43,108 nt of DNA from VAZQ01 sp036498625. Its GTDB lineage: Bacteria; Pseudomonadota; Alphaproteobacteria; Rhizobiales; Xanthobacteraceae. Positions 1 through 8,280 of the stretch are shown here, piece by piece. The notes beneath the pieces are model-generated. The model did not search any database and was not told the origin of the DNA. It saw only the letters and a program-made list of their open reading frames with translations. Positions within the stretch are counted from its first letter, which is position 1. Every line of letters starts with the position of its first letter. The position numbers and the translations under genes were made by a program. Location: contig DASYFD010000258.1 of the NCBI GenBank assembly GCA_036498625.1, positions 1 through 43,108 of the forward strand, given 5' to 3'.

Positions 1-99
1 ACCACGCTGGGGCCGCTGCGGGCCATGAAGGGTCTCCTGATCGCGCTGCAGTATCACCACAAGGCGGCCGAGGGCCGTCCTGACGGCTCGCCGCCGTGA
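1..99 (+). CDS. DUF983 family membrane protein, C-terminal end (partial)
   Basis: Frame 1 is open from the window edge to TGA at 97-99 and gives a 32-residue tail containing LRAMKGLLIALQYHHKAAE. This resembles the C-terminus of DUF983 proteins, small membrane proteins commonly encoded between coxC and surf1 in alphaproteobacteria. The start lies outside the window. The stop codon overlaps the GTG start of surf1 (GTGA), so the two are translationally coupled in the cytochrome oxidase assembly operon. The family assignment rests on a short tail plus context. Confidence 0.6.
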   Translation, partial: TTLGPLRAMKGLLIALQYHHKAAEGRPDGSPP

Positions 100-866
100 A
101 CGGCGCTCCGCAACCGCGCCGTCCCCCGGGCGTGGTGGGGCCGGCCATCGCGGCGCTGATCGTGCTCGCGGGTCTGCTTTGGCTCGGCAAGTGGCAGCTC
201 GATCGCAAGGCGTGGAAGGAAGAGCTCATCGCTACGCTTGGGCAACGCCTCACGGCGGCGCCCGCCGCGCTGCCGGCGCGCGAGCGCTGGGCGAGCCTCG
301 ATCAAGCCGCCGACGAATTCCGCCGCGTGCAGTTTCGCGCCGAGGTCGTCCCCGGCGAGGAGGCGCTGGTGTTCACCAGCGGCTCGGCCTTTCGTCCCGA
401 TGTGTCGGGGCCAGGTTATTGGGCGTTCGCGCCGGCGCGGCTCGCGGGCGGCGGTGTGGTCGTGGTCGACCGCGGCTTCGTGCCGGAAGGCCGCCAGGAC
501 AAGGCCACGCGCGCGGCCGGCGAGAGCCCCGAAGGCGTCGACATGGTGGGCGTCATGCGCTGGCCGGAAACGGCCGGATGGTTCATGCCGACAGCGGATC
601 CCGGCCATAACCTGTGGTTCGTGCGCGATCCCAAGGCCATTGCCCAGGCCAAGAATTGGGGCGAGGTGGCGCCGTTCTTCATCGAGCTGGAAAGCCCGCA
701 GCCGCCCGGCGGCCTGCCGCGCCCCGGACCCCTTAGGGTCGAACTGCCCAATGATCATCTGCAATACGCCATGACTTGGTTCGGCCTGGCGGCGGTGCTG
801 GCGATCTCGTTCGCATTCTGGCCGCGCAGCCGCTGGCGGGAAGACAGCGCCCCGTCCGAGTCCTAA
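96..866 (+). CDS. surf1: SURF1 family cytochrome c oxidase assembly protein
   Basis: A 256-residue protein with the SURF1 layout: an N-terminal transmembrane helix (about residues 14-32) followed by the family motif GKWQLDRKAWKEELI, a periplasmic domain, and a C-terminal helix (about 222-244) preceded by LQYAMTWFGLA. SURF1 helps insert heme a into subunit I of aa3-type oxidase. The GTG start at 96 is chosen because it overlaps the upstream stop (GTGA) and because the first helix follows at the normal distance. It is the last recognisable gene of the oxidase operon. The next gene is on the opposite strand behind a palindromic repeat, where the accessory block begins. Confidence 0.93.
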   Translation: MNGAPQPRRPPGVVGPAIAALIVLAGLLWLGKWQLDRKAWKEELIATLGQRLTAAPAALPARERWASLDQAADEFRRVQFRAEVVPGEEALVFTSGSAFRPDVSGPGYWAFAPARLAGGGVVVVDRGFVPEGRQDKATRAAGESPEGVDMVGVMRWPETAGWFMPTADPGHNLWFVRDPKAIAQAKNWGEVAPFFIELESPQPPGGLPRPGPLRVELPNDHLQYAMTWFGLAAVLAISFAFWPRSRWREDSAPSES

Positions 867-910
867 TAGACCGTGATCGAGAAATAGAATCGGTGCGCAC
901 GCTCTCTGAG

Positions 911-994
911 TCGTCCCTGCGAAAGCAGGGACCCATACGCTGTGCCCCATCGAGAGGATACGGCGTATGGGTCCCGGCGCTTCGGCCGGGACGA
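911..994. repeat. REP-like palindromic intergenic element
   Basis: The two ends are inverted copies: TCGTCCCTGCGAAAGCAGGG at 911-930, followed by ACCCATACGC, and the mirror GCGTATGGGTCCCGGC leading into GCCGGGACGA near 994. Each arm also contains a short internal hairpin (CCCTGCGAAAGCAGGG; CCCGGCGCTTCGGCCGGG). This is the style of short palindromic elements scattered through Bradyrhizobium-type genomes. It sits just after surf1 and could act as a transcription boundary. Confidence 0.7.
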
Positions 995-1064
995 CGCCGG
1001 TAGAGGTGTCGACGAGCGCAGGAACAGTGTTCTTCGCGCGCTTCTCACAACGCTCTCAAGACGA

Positions 1065-2135
1065 CTACTTCGGTGCCACCATCTCGTTGAATCGCGCGAT
1101 CACGTCCTTGGGGGTGGCGGCCATCTGGTTGATGAGCTTGACCACGGCGTCGCCGTCGATCGGGCTCACATCGAGCCCGAGCTTTTGCGCATCGGCCCCG
1201 AACGCCGCGTCCCGGCTCATGTCCATGAACGCCGTCTGCAGCGCCTTGGCGCGCTCGGGCGGCAGATCGGGCGGCGCCGCGATCGGCAGCGCGATGAAGA
1301 ACGGCGCCTCGGCGAACGCGATCAGCGACAGCGCCTTGGGGTCTTGGGTGAGCTCGCGCGCGATCGGCACGTCCGGCAGCTCGGGCAGGCGGGTGGTGCG
1401 GCTGAACGCCACCAAGGGGCGAAATGCGCCGGCCTGCCACAGCGCCATCTGGCCGGCCTTCAGCGCGCTCAGCCCATTGATCTGGCCATCGACCTCGCTG
1501 CGCTGCTGCGCCAGGAACACGGCGGCGGCCCCCGCATAGCCGCGCACGATCTGCACGTTGAGGCCGAGCACGTCCCGGCAGATGATCGAGAAGATCAGGT
1601 TGGTGGCGCCCGCCCCGGTGGTGCCGAGCCGCGCCAGCGTGCCCGGCTTGGCGAGATCGGCGACGGTCTTGGCCGGGAAGCTCGCATTCACCTGCAGCAG
1701 ATAAGCGTCGTTGGCGTAGGACGACACGCTGCCGAGCCAGGTCAATTTGAGCGGATCGAACCGCACATTGGGGTCGCCCTGCACGGCGAGCTGGGGTGTG
1801 CCGCGCTCCAGGATCGCGATCACCGAGCCGTCCTTCTCCGCATTGACGGCGAGCCGGTTGGCGAGCGCAAGGCCGTTGGCGCCGGAGAGGTTCTGCACCA
1901 CGATGGTGGGCTTGCCGGGCAGGAAATTGGGCATGTGCTTGGCGATCAGGCGGGCCGTGAGATCGTTGATGCCGCCGGGCGCGCTCGCCACGTAGAGCGT
2001 GATGGTGCGCCCCTTGTAGAACTGCTCGACCGTCTGGGCGGCGGCGGGGCCGCAGAGCACCCAGCATAGCCCCACCAGGGCCAGCGATCGCAGGCTCGGA
2101 AACCGCTTGCGGCAAGGCGAGGGAGCGTGTGGCAT
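1065..2135 (-). CDS. TctC/Bug-family periplasmic tricarboxylate-type binding protein
   Basis: A 356-residue exported protein. A signal peptide ends near GPAAAQ, followed by the family pattern VEQFYKGRTITLYVASAPGG and LPGKPTIVVQNLSGANG, typical of Bug (TctC) solute receptors that bind carboxylated substrates. The ATG at 2135 is preferred over upstream in-frame starts because GGAG lies about 7 nt before it and the signal peptide then begins at once. No tctA/tctB membrane genes are nearby, so its permease partner must be elsewhere, or the protein serves in sensing. It is divergent from the VOC gene at 2326. The substrate cannot be read from sequence. Confidence 0.85.
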   Translation of the reverse strand: MPHAPSPCRKRFPSLRSLALVGLCWVLCGPAAAQTVEQFYKGRTITLYVASAPGGINDLTARLIAKHMPNFLPGKPTIVVQNLSGANGLALANRLAVNAEKDGSVIAILERGTPQLAVQGDPNVRFDPLKLTWLGSVSSYANDAYLLQVNASFPAKTVADLAKPGTLARLGTTGAGATNLIFSIICRDVLGLNVQIVRGYAGAAAVFLAQQRSEVDGQINGLSALKAGQMALWQAGAFRPLVAFSRTTRLPELPDVPIARELTQDPKALSLIAFAEAPFFIALPIAAPPDLPPERAKALQTAFMDMSRDAAFGADAQKLGLDVSPIDGDAVVKLINQMAATPKDVIARFNEMVAPK

Positions 2136-2325
2136 CGTTGTTCTCCGGCGGCAAGCTGCGCGATGAATTGCCGCAATGGGCCGAGCGTGAAGCGCCAAAA
2201 GCCATGTTACATTGATTTTACGGCGGATTCCTGTCGCCATCACCTGGAAAATCGGGCAAGCTCCTGCGCTATCAGCCCCGAGCCCAGCACCGCGAAGGCC
2301 GTTTGGTTCCGATACGGAGGTCGTC

Positions 2326-3141
2326 ATGTTTTCGAAAATCAATCACGTCGCCATCGTCAGCGAGAACTATGCGCAGCTCGCGCAGTTCTACGAGGCGGTG
2401 TTTGGCATGCAGACCTCGGCCAAGACCCGGGCCGGCCGCGCGGTGACGGTGGGCGACGGCTATGTCGGGCTCAACATCAATCCGCGCCGGGCCGGGCGCT
2501 CCGCCGGCCTCGATCACTTCGGCATCCAGGTCGACGATTGCGATACGGTGTTCGAGCGCATGGGCAAGAAATACCCGACCGTGAAGTGGCTCAAGCGCCC
2601 TTCCAACCGTCCGTTCGCCGGCATCACCACCCATGATCCGGACGGCAACGTGTTCGATATCTCGCAGAAGGACATGGCCAACCGCACCTCGATCTATGTG
2701 GAGAACGACGGCAAGGCCAATCCGCGCCACATCAATCACGTGGGCATGCGCACCATGCGGCCCGACGCGATGGCGGAATTCTATCGCGACGTGTTCGAGC
2801 TCGTGCCCAGCAATGTCGACAAGCAGGCCGGCGACGCCAACCATTACCTGACCGACGGGCATGTGACGCTGGTGATCATGCCCTGGGACATCACCGACTA
2901 TGACGCCACCGGCATCATCACGCCGGGCATGGATCACATCGGCTTCAAGGTGGAAAGCCTCGAGGCCTTTCGGGCCGACGTCCAGCGGATTGCGGATGAC
3001 AATCCGCGGCTGGCGCCCGCACCGGTCGGCACCGGCAAGGAAGGCGCGGCGCTGGCGAAGCTGTTCGAGCGCAGCTGCTCGCTCGGTCAGCACTGCCTGG
3101 CGGATCCGGACGGCATCCTGATCGACGTGATGGCGGACTGA
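2326..3141 (+). CDS. Two-domain VOC (glyoxalase/extradiol dioxygenase-like) protein
   Basis: A 271-residue cytoplasmic protein with two vicinal-oxygen-chelate modules. The first runs from INHVAIVSENYAQLAQFYE to DPDGNVFDISQ, the second from INHVGMRTMRPDAMAEFY to DPDGILIDVMAD. The conserved His of each first strand and the DH of the LDHFGI and MDHIGF strands are present. The usual final Glu ligand appears replaced by Asp in both modules (VFDI, LIDV), so metal use is uncertain. The ATG at 2326 has a strong GGAGG 5 nt upstream. The tctC gene follows after 46 bp, suggesting a two-gene operon linking uptake to conversion of a small, possibly aromatic, molecule. Confidence 0.85.
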   Translation: MFSKINHVAIVSENYAQLAQFYEAVFGMQTSAKTRAGRAVTVGDGYVGLNINPRRAGRSAGLDHFGIQVDDCDTVFERMGKKYPTVKWLKRPSNRPFAGITTHDPDGNVFDISQKDMANRTSIYVENDGKANPRHINHVGMRTMRPDAMAEFYRDVFELVPSNVDKQAGDANHYLTDGHVTLVIMPWDITDYDATGIITPGMDHIGFKVESLEAFRADVQRIADDNPRLAPAPVGTGKEGAALAKLFERSCSLGQHCLADPDGILIDVMAD

Positions 3142-3187
3142 GGAGCGGCGAGCGCCGAGCGCGCCAGAACCGCAGCAGAGGACCACA

Positions 3188-4234
3188 ATGATGCGCTGGA
3201 GATTTTCGCTATTTGGAGCCGCCGCGATGCTGGCGCTCGGATCGAGCGCTGCGCCGGCCGACCCCATTGCCGATTTCTACAAGGGCAAGCAGATCAACTG
3301 GATCCTCAGCGCCGGCGCGGGCGGCGGCTATTCGGCCTATGCACTCGCCTTTGCGCAGCATTTCACCGCTCATATTCCCGGCAATCCGCACATCATCGTG
3401 CAGAACATGCCGGGCGCCGGCGGCATCCGGGCGATGCTCTTTCTGCAGAGCGTGGCGCCCAAGGACGGCACCACCATCGGGCTGGTGCACTCGAGCGTGC
3501 CGTTTGCGCCGCTCTACGGCATCAAGGGCGCCAATTTCGATTCCCGGCAGATGAACTGGATCGGCAGCATCAACGCGGCGACCGGCATCTGTGTGTCGTG
3601 GACCGCGTCCGGCATCACCACCTGGCAGGATCTGTTCGACAAGGAGTTCATCGTCGGCGGCACCGGCGCGGGCTCGCAGATGGAGACCATGCCGGCCATG
3701 CTCAACAAGCTGTTTGGCACCCGCATCAAGGTGATCTCCGGCTACAAGGGCGGCAACGACGTCTATCTGGCGATGGAGCGGGGCGAGGTGCATGGCCGCT
3801 GCGGCGGGCTGATCTCCTCGATCAAGTCGACCCGTCCGAACTGGTTCCCGCAGAAGAAGGTCTCGGTGCCGATCCAGATCGCGCTCGAGCGCGACCCGGA
3901 ATTTCCCGATTCGCCCGCCCTGATCGAGTTCGCCAAGGACCAGCGCACCAAGGACATCCTGCAGCTCATCCTCGCCCCCATGGGCATGGACCGCCCGATC
4001 CTGGCGCCGCCCGGCACGCCGCCCGGGACCGTGGCGGCGCTGCGCAAGGCCTTTCATGAGACCATGAACGATCCCGCCTTCATTGCCGAAGCCGACCGGC
4101 AGCATCTCGAGATCGCCGAGGTCGACGGCGACAAGATCGCCAAGCTGCTGCGCGACTCGTTCGTGCTGCCGCCCGACGTGGTGAAGGCCGCCAACGAGGC
4201 GATGGCGCTGACGGGTGCCGCCAACGAGAATTAG
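3188..4234 (+). CDS. TctC/Bug-family periplasmic binding protein
   Basis: A 348-residue exported receptor. The signal peptide ends around SSAAPADP, then IADFYKGKQINWILSAGAG, a GGYSAYALAFAQHF stretch and IPGNPHIIVQNMPGAGG give the Bug-family fingerprint. The ATG at 3188 has AGAGGA 5 nt upstream; a second ATG follows directly at 3191. It lies 46 bp behind the VOC gene on the same strand and is probably cotranscribed with it. No TctA/TctB genes accompany it. It is clearly a diverged paralogue of the receptors at 1065, 13293 and 36589, not a recent copy. Confidence 0.88.
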   Translation: MMRWRFSLFGAAAMLALGSSAAPADPIADFYKGKQINWILSAGAGGGYSAYALAFAQHFTAHIPGNPHIIVQNMPGAGGIRAMLFLQSVAPKDGTTIGLVHSSVPFAPLYGIKGANFDSRQMNWIGSINAATGICVSWTASGITTWQDLFDKEFIVGGTGAGSQMETMPAMLNKLFGTRIKVISGYKGGNDVYLAMERGEVHGRCGGLISSIKSTRPNWFPQKKVSVPIQIALERDPEFPDSPALIEFAKDQRTKDILQLILAPMGMDRPILAPPGTPPGTVAALRKAFHETMNDPAFIAEADRQHLEIAEVDGDKIAKLLRDSFVLPPDVVKAANEAMALTGAANEN

Positions 4235-4253
4235 CGAAATGCGTTGGAAGCGA

Positions 4254-4553
4254 TCACTTGATGGCTGGCGCAAGTGAATTCCTTGCGCAATTGGAATCCT
4301 CCATCGAAATACGGATCTCGATTGTGAATCGTTGCTTGAAGCCGGCTATGTTGCGTTGCTTTCGGGTCGCGCCGACCTCCATATCATCGATATAGGAGGT
4401 CACGCCGGGCGCGCTATTGCGGATCGCATCGAAACCATCTGCGCTCTGGACTTCGGTCGATTTGAGCGCCGCGGCTGAGCGCGAGATCGCGGAGTTCGCG
4501 GGCGACAGGAACGCCCGGCTGAAACCGCCTCGACCTAGCGAAAGGCAAGATTG
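4254..4553 (-). pseudogene. Start-less open frame, probable remnant of an unrecognised gene
   Basis: On the minus strand one frame is open for 99 codons between TAG (4554-4556) and TGA (4254-4256). Its codons show the strong G/C third-position preference of real genes here (for example GGFSRAFLSPANSAIS and SADGFDAIRNSAPG), yet it has no plausible start and runs into the 3' end of the endonuclease gene. It reads as the 3' part of a gene whose 5' part has been lost. I do not recognise the family. The last ~20 codons lose the bias, so the original C-terminus may also be altered. Confidence 0.35.
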
Positions 4554-5281
4554 CTAAATACGCCGAAATGATCGGATGAAAGATCAAATCCGTTGTTGCC
4601 ATCAAAGACAACGGAACAGTCCTTTATCGCCAGATCGCGGCTGGCAAAAATGTAATCGATCCTTTGGTCCAATGTCCAAGATGGATCAACGTATCGGTTA
4701 CGACAAGAATAGGTGATCCCCCGGCAGTTGGGAAAGCACTCTGCAAAGACATCTTGAAAGTCTTCTTTGTCGTCCATTACGGCGCGCACCGCCGGCGAGT
4801 CCGCGGTATCGTTAAAATCTCCGCAGAGTATCTTGGCCGTTTGCTTTCCTGGCGGGCAGCAGCGCTCGATCGCTGTCAGCAGCATTGCTGCCTGCCTTCG
4901 CCTCTCCTCGATCATTTCCGGAAGATGTGTAAGATGAGTGTTCGTCACCAATAACGGCTGGCCGCCGATCGATAACTCCGCCGATAAGGCGTGGCGCGGA
5001 AAATCTCCCGGGAAATTGGGTAAGAGCACGTTGCTCGATCTCATGATGGGGCTGGAGCTGACAATCGCCAAGCCATTATCGTCCACGATATGCATATGGC
5101 CGCACATTATGGCAACGAGCTCAGACTGCCTCTGCCCGGATTTCGGATCGCGGTCGGCCTCCTGCAGGCAAACAATGTCGGGGCGTAATCGCTTCAGTCC
5201 CGATTCAAGTGCCCGATGTCGAGCCTCGATCGGCTCATTGATGTTCCACAAGTTGAGAGTCAAGACGCCGAAGCTTGTCAT
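4535..5281 (-). CDS. Endonuclease/exonuclease/phosphatase (EEP) family protein
   Basis: A 248-residue metal-dependent phosphoesterase with every EEP landmark: LNLWN near 9-13 (Asn10), CLQEAD with Glu41, NTHL (His116), CGDFND with Asp155 and Asn157, RIDYIF with Asp209, and SSDHFGVF with Asp237/His238. The active site therefore looks intact. Substrates in this superfamily range from DNA to phospholipids and cannot be assigned. No signal peptide is visible. The ATG at 5281 has only a weak ribosome site. The gene and its flanks are visibly more A/T-rich than their neighbours and are bordered by remnants of two other genes, which suggests horizontal acquisition. Confidence 0.85.
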   Translation of the reverse strand: MTSFGVLTLNLWNINEPIEARHRALESGLKRLRPDIVCLQEADRDPKSGQRQSELVAIMCGHMHIVDDNGLAIVSSSPIMRSSNVLLPNFPGDFPRHALSAELSIGGQPLLVTNTHLTHLPEMIEERRRQAAMLLTAIERCCPPGKQTAKILCGDFNDTADSPAVRAVMDDKEDFQDVFAECFPNCRGITYSCRNRYVDPSWTLDQRIDYIFASRDLAIKDCSVVFDGNNGFDLSSDHFGVFSNLAFR

Positions 5282-5320
5282 CGCACGAGTGTGATGCGCT
5301 GAGCCCGGCGATGCAACTCT

Positions 5321-5551
5321 TCATCGAGCGCCTGGAAAGCTATGCGCCGTCGCGCCGAGATCGATGTAGAGATACTCGAGCTTGCCGCTCCAATCGCCGA
5401 ATGCCGCCCCGACGCCGGCGTTGGCGGTCCGTCCGGCCTTCACATCCTTGAAGCTCGCGGTGAACGACCCGCTGCCGGGCGTGGTGACGGTCGTCCCTAA
5501 CTTGACCTCGCCGCTATCGAGCGATTTTGTGTCGGCCGACGATTGCCCGTT
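5321..5551 (-). pseudogene. Fragment of an outer-membrane beta-barrel protein (Omp25/RopB-like)
   Basis: Minus-strand frame ending at TGA 5321-5323. It reads as alternating barrel strands: GEVKLGTTVTT, GSFTASFKDVKAGRTAN, then AGVGAAFGDWSGKLEYLYIDLG, the hallmark of the last strands of rhizobial outer-membrane beta-barrel (OMP_b-brl) proteins. The normal final strand and terminal aromatic residue are missing, and the frame degenerates after IDLGATA. The 5' part is cut off by the 3' end of the neighbouring gene. No start or ribosome site is visible. It is a decayed barrel gene truncated at both ends, probably during the rearrangement that brought in the adjacent endonuclease segment. Confidence 0.65.
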
Positions 5552-6477
5552 CAGAAATCCGGCTTGTCCGCATGCGGGAAGTCTGCATCCAGGTTATGGA
5601 ATGAAAACCTGTTCTCGGCGCACACCCCTTCTGGGAATTCATCGTGGTCGCGCAGATAAATCATGACGGCGGTCCAGGGTGTCGTGAACGCGCCTTCATC
5701 TTCGATCTTGAACAGGACCTGCAGGTACTTGTCACGATAGTTTGGATCATAGGGGCCGGTGGCCCGGCGGTTCTCCTTGACACCGCGCCGCATCGCGTCC
5801 TTGGCGTCGTCATAGTCGACCATCCGATAGCGTTCCACCACGTGCAGCTTCTCGGTGTAAGGCGTGCCGAACAAGTCGATCATCGCATGCGGACGATCGG
5901 TCCTGATGCCCATGGTGTCGATCACCAGGGCATCGTCCTCGTAGTGGCTGACCGCATCCCCGTGCCAGGACGGCGCCAGCTTCGCCGGATGGGGAAGGTT
6001 CATGCGCACGCGTCGGACTTCATGGTTCTCGTTGAAAACCATCACGATCTGGTCCGGCAGCTGCAGCATCTGCATGGCCGCATGCTTGAAAAGGTACGGC
6101 ACGGGCTCGGGCCAGCATGTGTTGGAGGGGCTTGGAAAGGTCACGCCGGCCAACGACAGCTCGCCCTTCTTCTTCACCACGTCGGCGGCCCAGGGCTGCA
6201 AGATCGGGTTCTTGTAATCGCCGACCAGCGAGCCGTAGTCGCTGACGCCGGTGCCCTTTTCCCGCGACAGATTCGTCACCGGACCGGGACCCGACGCCGG
6301 TGGTATGAACCAGGGAAGATTGCCGTGGCGCCATGTGCCGGAGAAATCCGGGATGGAAGCCGCGCTGTGCTGCCCGATTTTGACCTGCCCGGCCGCGGGC
6401 GCCGCCTGTTGCCCCGAGGCGGGGCCCGCAGCGGCCGCCAATGTCATCAATACGAGCAAATTCCGCTGCACATTCAT
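5551..6477 (-). CDS. Uncharacterised exported protein, 'family A' (PDFSGTW type)
   Basis: A 308-residue protein with a clear signal peptide (MNVQRNLLVLMTLAAAAGPASGQ). The mature part starts with the PDFSGTW motif and carries CWPEPVP (about residue 130), NENHEVRRVRM, a SWHGDAVSHYEDDALVIDT block, LHVVERYRMVDYDD and FTTPWTAVM. The same ordered motifs recur in the paralogue at 27857, and in looser form in three family B proteins of this window. I know of no assigned function. The ATG at 6477 follows a GAGG; an in-frame start at 6510 would only lengthen the N-terminus ahead of the signal. It is the last gene of a three-gene minus-strand operon with a beta-propeller and a heme-binding protein. Confidence 0.8.
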   Translation of the reverse strand: MNVQRNLLVLMTLAAAAGPASGQQAAPAAGQVKIGQHSAASIPDFSGTWRHGNLPWFIPPASGPGPVTNLSREKGTGVSDYGSLVGDYKNPILQPWAADVVKKKGELSLAGVTFPSPSNTCWPEPVPYLFKHAAMQMLQLPDQIVMVFNENHEVRRVRMNLPHPAKLAPSWHGDAVSHYEDDALVIDTMGIRTDRPHAMIDLFGTPYTEKLHVVERYRMVDYDDAKDAMRRGVKENRRATGPYDPNYRDKYLQVLFKIEDEGAFTTPWTAVMIYLRDHDEFPEGVCAENRFSFHNLDADFPHADKPDF

Positions 6478-6619
6478 GACTGCCTCACGCGCCCCGTTGG
6501 GGCATGACAAGGCTCGATCGCTTACGGGCCGGCGGCGTCCTCGTGCAAACGTGTCATTTCAAGTCGCGAAAGGTCGCCGAACAGGGTTGCCCGGCGACCC
6601 AAGGCATTCATGACTCCGA

Positions 6620-7711
6620 CTACGGAGCCATCCACGGGGTGTTCCGCGCCGGCGCGAAGCCGACCGGGATGAGCGCGACCTCTTTCAGCGACTTGATGTC
6701 GACAACCGAGACGTTGTTGGTGTGCTCATTGGCCACGTAGGCGGTCTTGTCGTCGGGCGAGATCGTCAGCCAGCCGGCTCCCTTGCCGCCGAGCTCGACG
6801 GTGCCCAGGAGCTTCAGGTCCGGCACCGAATACGCGTAGAGGGCGCTGTTCAGCCGGCTGTTGACCAGGAGCGTCGTCTGATCCGCCGTAATGGCGATGC
6901 CGTGCGACGGAGCGGGCGGGCCCTTGGGGACTCGCTTCTCGACGGGAATCTCGGGCAGCTTGATCTCGTTGATCTTCTTCTGCGTGGCGAAGTCCACCAC
7001 CGCAAATCCGTTGAGATCGCCCAGCTGGCCGAAGACCCACTTGGTGGAGCCGTCGGGATTTTTCGATATCGCCATCGGCGACGGCGCCGGAGTCATCAGC
7101 AGGCTCCAGGCGATCTCGTTGGTCTTCGTGTCGATCACATCCATCATGTTCGACGGCGGCTTGGCGCCCCGGCTCGAGCCGGCGATCACGTACTTGCCGT
7201 CCGGAGTGACGTTGAGGTCGTGGATGCCGCCCTTGAGCGCGATGGACTTGACCTTCTCCAACGAGACGGTGTCGATGACGTCGACGCCGCCGTTCGGCTG
7301 CGCCTTGATCTGCGGGAAGGCCGAGAGGTCGTCCCACTCCTGGGCGATCGCCACATACAGCCATCGTCCATCCGGGGTCAGGTCGATGAGATTGGCGACC
7401 CCGCTCAACGGGATGCGCTTGATCACCTCGAGGGTCTTGCCGTCGACGACGTTGAGCACCTTCTCCACGCTTTCGACGCTGACGTAGATTCGGCTGCCGT
7501 CGGGGGACACGGCGATCCCGTGGTTGGCTTCGATCCCCTTGATCTCTCCCACCACCTTGTTGGTGGCCGGATCGATGATGTTGATGTTGTCGCCGGCGGA
7601 GTTCGTCTGCAGGATCCGCAGCTGCGCCGCCATCGCGGAAATGGACACCGTGCACAGGACGATCCCGGCCAGAGCGGCGAGACCGCCACGAAATGCCTGA
7701 TTGCTCGTCAT
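6620..7711 (-). CDS. Exported YVTN-family beta-propeller protein
   Basis: A 363-residue exported protein with signal peptide (GGLAALAGIVLCTVSISAMA) and about six or seven propeller blades, recognised by repeated units such as INIIDPATNKVVGEI, HGIAVSPDGSRIYVSVES, DLTPDGRWLYVAI and TISPDDKTAYVANEH. Such periplasmic propellers often accompany quinoprotein or cytochrome-linked oxidation systems as scaffolds or inactive relatives of enzymes; no catalytic residues can be named. The start at 7711 is preferred because GGAG lies 9 nt upstream; ATGs at 7720 and 7726 are in frame but badly spaced. It lies 79 bp behind the cytochrome-like gene and 142 bp before the family A gene, likely one operon. Confidence 0.85.
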   Translation of the reverse strand: MTSNQAFRGGLAALAGIVLCTVSISAMAAQLRILQTNSAGDNINIIDPATNKVVGEIKGIEANHGIAVSPDGSRIYVSVESVEKVLNVVDGKTLEVIKRIPLSGVANLIDLTPDGRWLYVAIAQEWDDLSAFPQIKAQPNGGVDVIDTVSLEKVKSIALKGGIHDLNVTPDGKYVIAGSSRGAKPPSNMMDVIDTKTNEIAWSLLMTPAPSPMAISKNPDGSTKWVFGQLGDLNGFAVVDFATQKKINEIKLPEIPVEKRVPKGPPAPSHGIAITADQTTLLVNSRLNSALYAYSVPDLKLLGTVELGGKGAGWLTISPDDKTAYVANEHTNNVSVVDIKSLKEVALIPVGFAPARNTPWMAP

Positions 7712-7790
7712 CTTCGTCATCTCCATGTTCAACGACAATTTACCCGCATGTGCGGGCGGCAAGTCTTTCGTCAGGAGATTGCGGCCGGGG

Positions 7791-8261
7791 CTACTTGCCG
7801 GTTGCTCCCGACACGAACGCTTTCAGTGTCATCCAGTCCGGATCGGACTGCGAGGCGAATTGCTGCCCCCCGCCGTGATGAGGGTCGCCGCCGGCTTCAA
7901 GCGCGAGCGGATGCTTGACGAGCGGGCTGTCCATGACGCCGGGCGCAGCCACCCGCTGCACCAGCTCGAAATTCTGGCGCGACTGCTCTTCGTTCCATGT
8001 GCTGGCGCCGGGCGAGAGCGGCACCAGATGGAACGGCGCGTTGTTGACCGAATGGCACAGCACGCAGCGGGCGTGACCGGGTCGCTTGGTCACAAACACC
8101 GGCTGCACTTTGTTCTTGAAGAATTCGTAGTCGAGCTTCGCGGCCGCCCCCTGGGAGGCCGGCGTCTGGCTTTGCGCGGGGCCAAGCGTGAAGGCCGCCG
8201 ACAGAGCCAAGCATGCCGCGACGATCACAAGAGAAGAGGAGGACCCCTGGACTCGGTGCAT
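7791..8261 (-). CDS. Small exported c-type cytochrome-like protein (one CxxCH)
   Basis: A 156-residue protein with a signal peptide (cleavage near PAQSQ) and a single heme-attachment motif CVLCH (Cys66, Cys69, His70) in the context FFKNKVQPVFVTKRPGHARC. That context resembles the 'cytochrome c-like' modules found in planctomycete- and acidobacteria-type exported proteins. A GGDPHHGGG stretch near the C-terminus may supply extra metal or heme ligands. The ATG at 8261 has a textbook GGGAGG 5 nt upstream. It is the first gene of the operon leading to the propeller and family A protein, with a promoter and palindrome directly upstream (8281-8327). Confidence 0.78.
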   Translation of the reverse strand: MHRVQGSSSSLVIVAACLALSAAFTLGPAQSQTPASQGAAAKLDYEFFKNKVQPVFVTKRPGHARCVLCHSVNNAPFHLVPLSPGASTWNEEQSRQNFELVQRVAAPGVMDSPLVKHPLALEAGGDPHHGGGQQFASQSDPDWMTLKAFVSGATGK

Positions 8262-8280
8262 CGATACCTCCCACAAAATA

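Noticed and set aside
54..950. Long minus-strand open frame opposite surf1
   Set aside because: High-GC shadow frame: Arg/His/Gly-rich, no family resemblance, while surf1 on the other strand is certain.
942..2069. 375-codon plus-strand frame opposite the first tctC
   Set aside because: Antisense shadow with RRHH-rich composition; the minus strand encodes a clear Bug receptor.
4374..4401. Imperfect palindrome GACCTCC...GGAGGTC as an operator
   Set aside because: The arms pair only with a bulge, and the segment falls inside the coding-like remnant frame.
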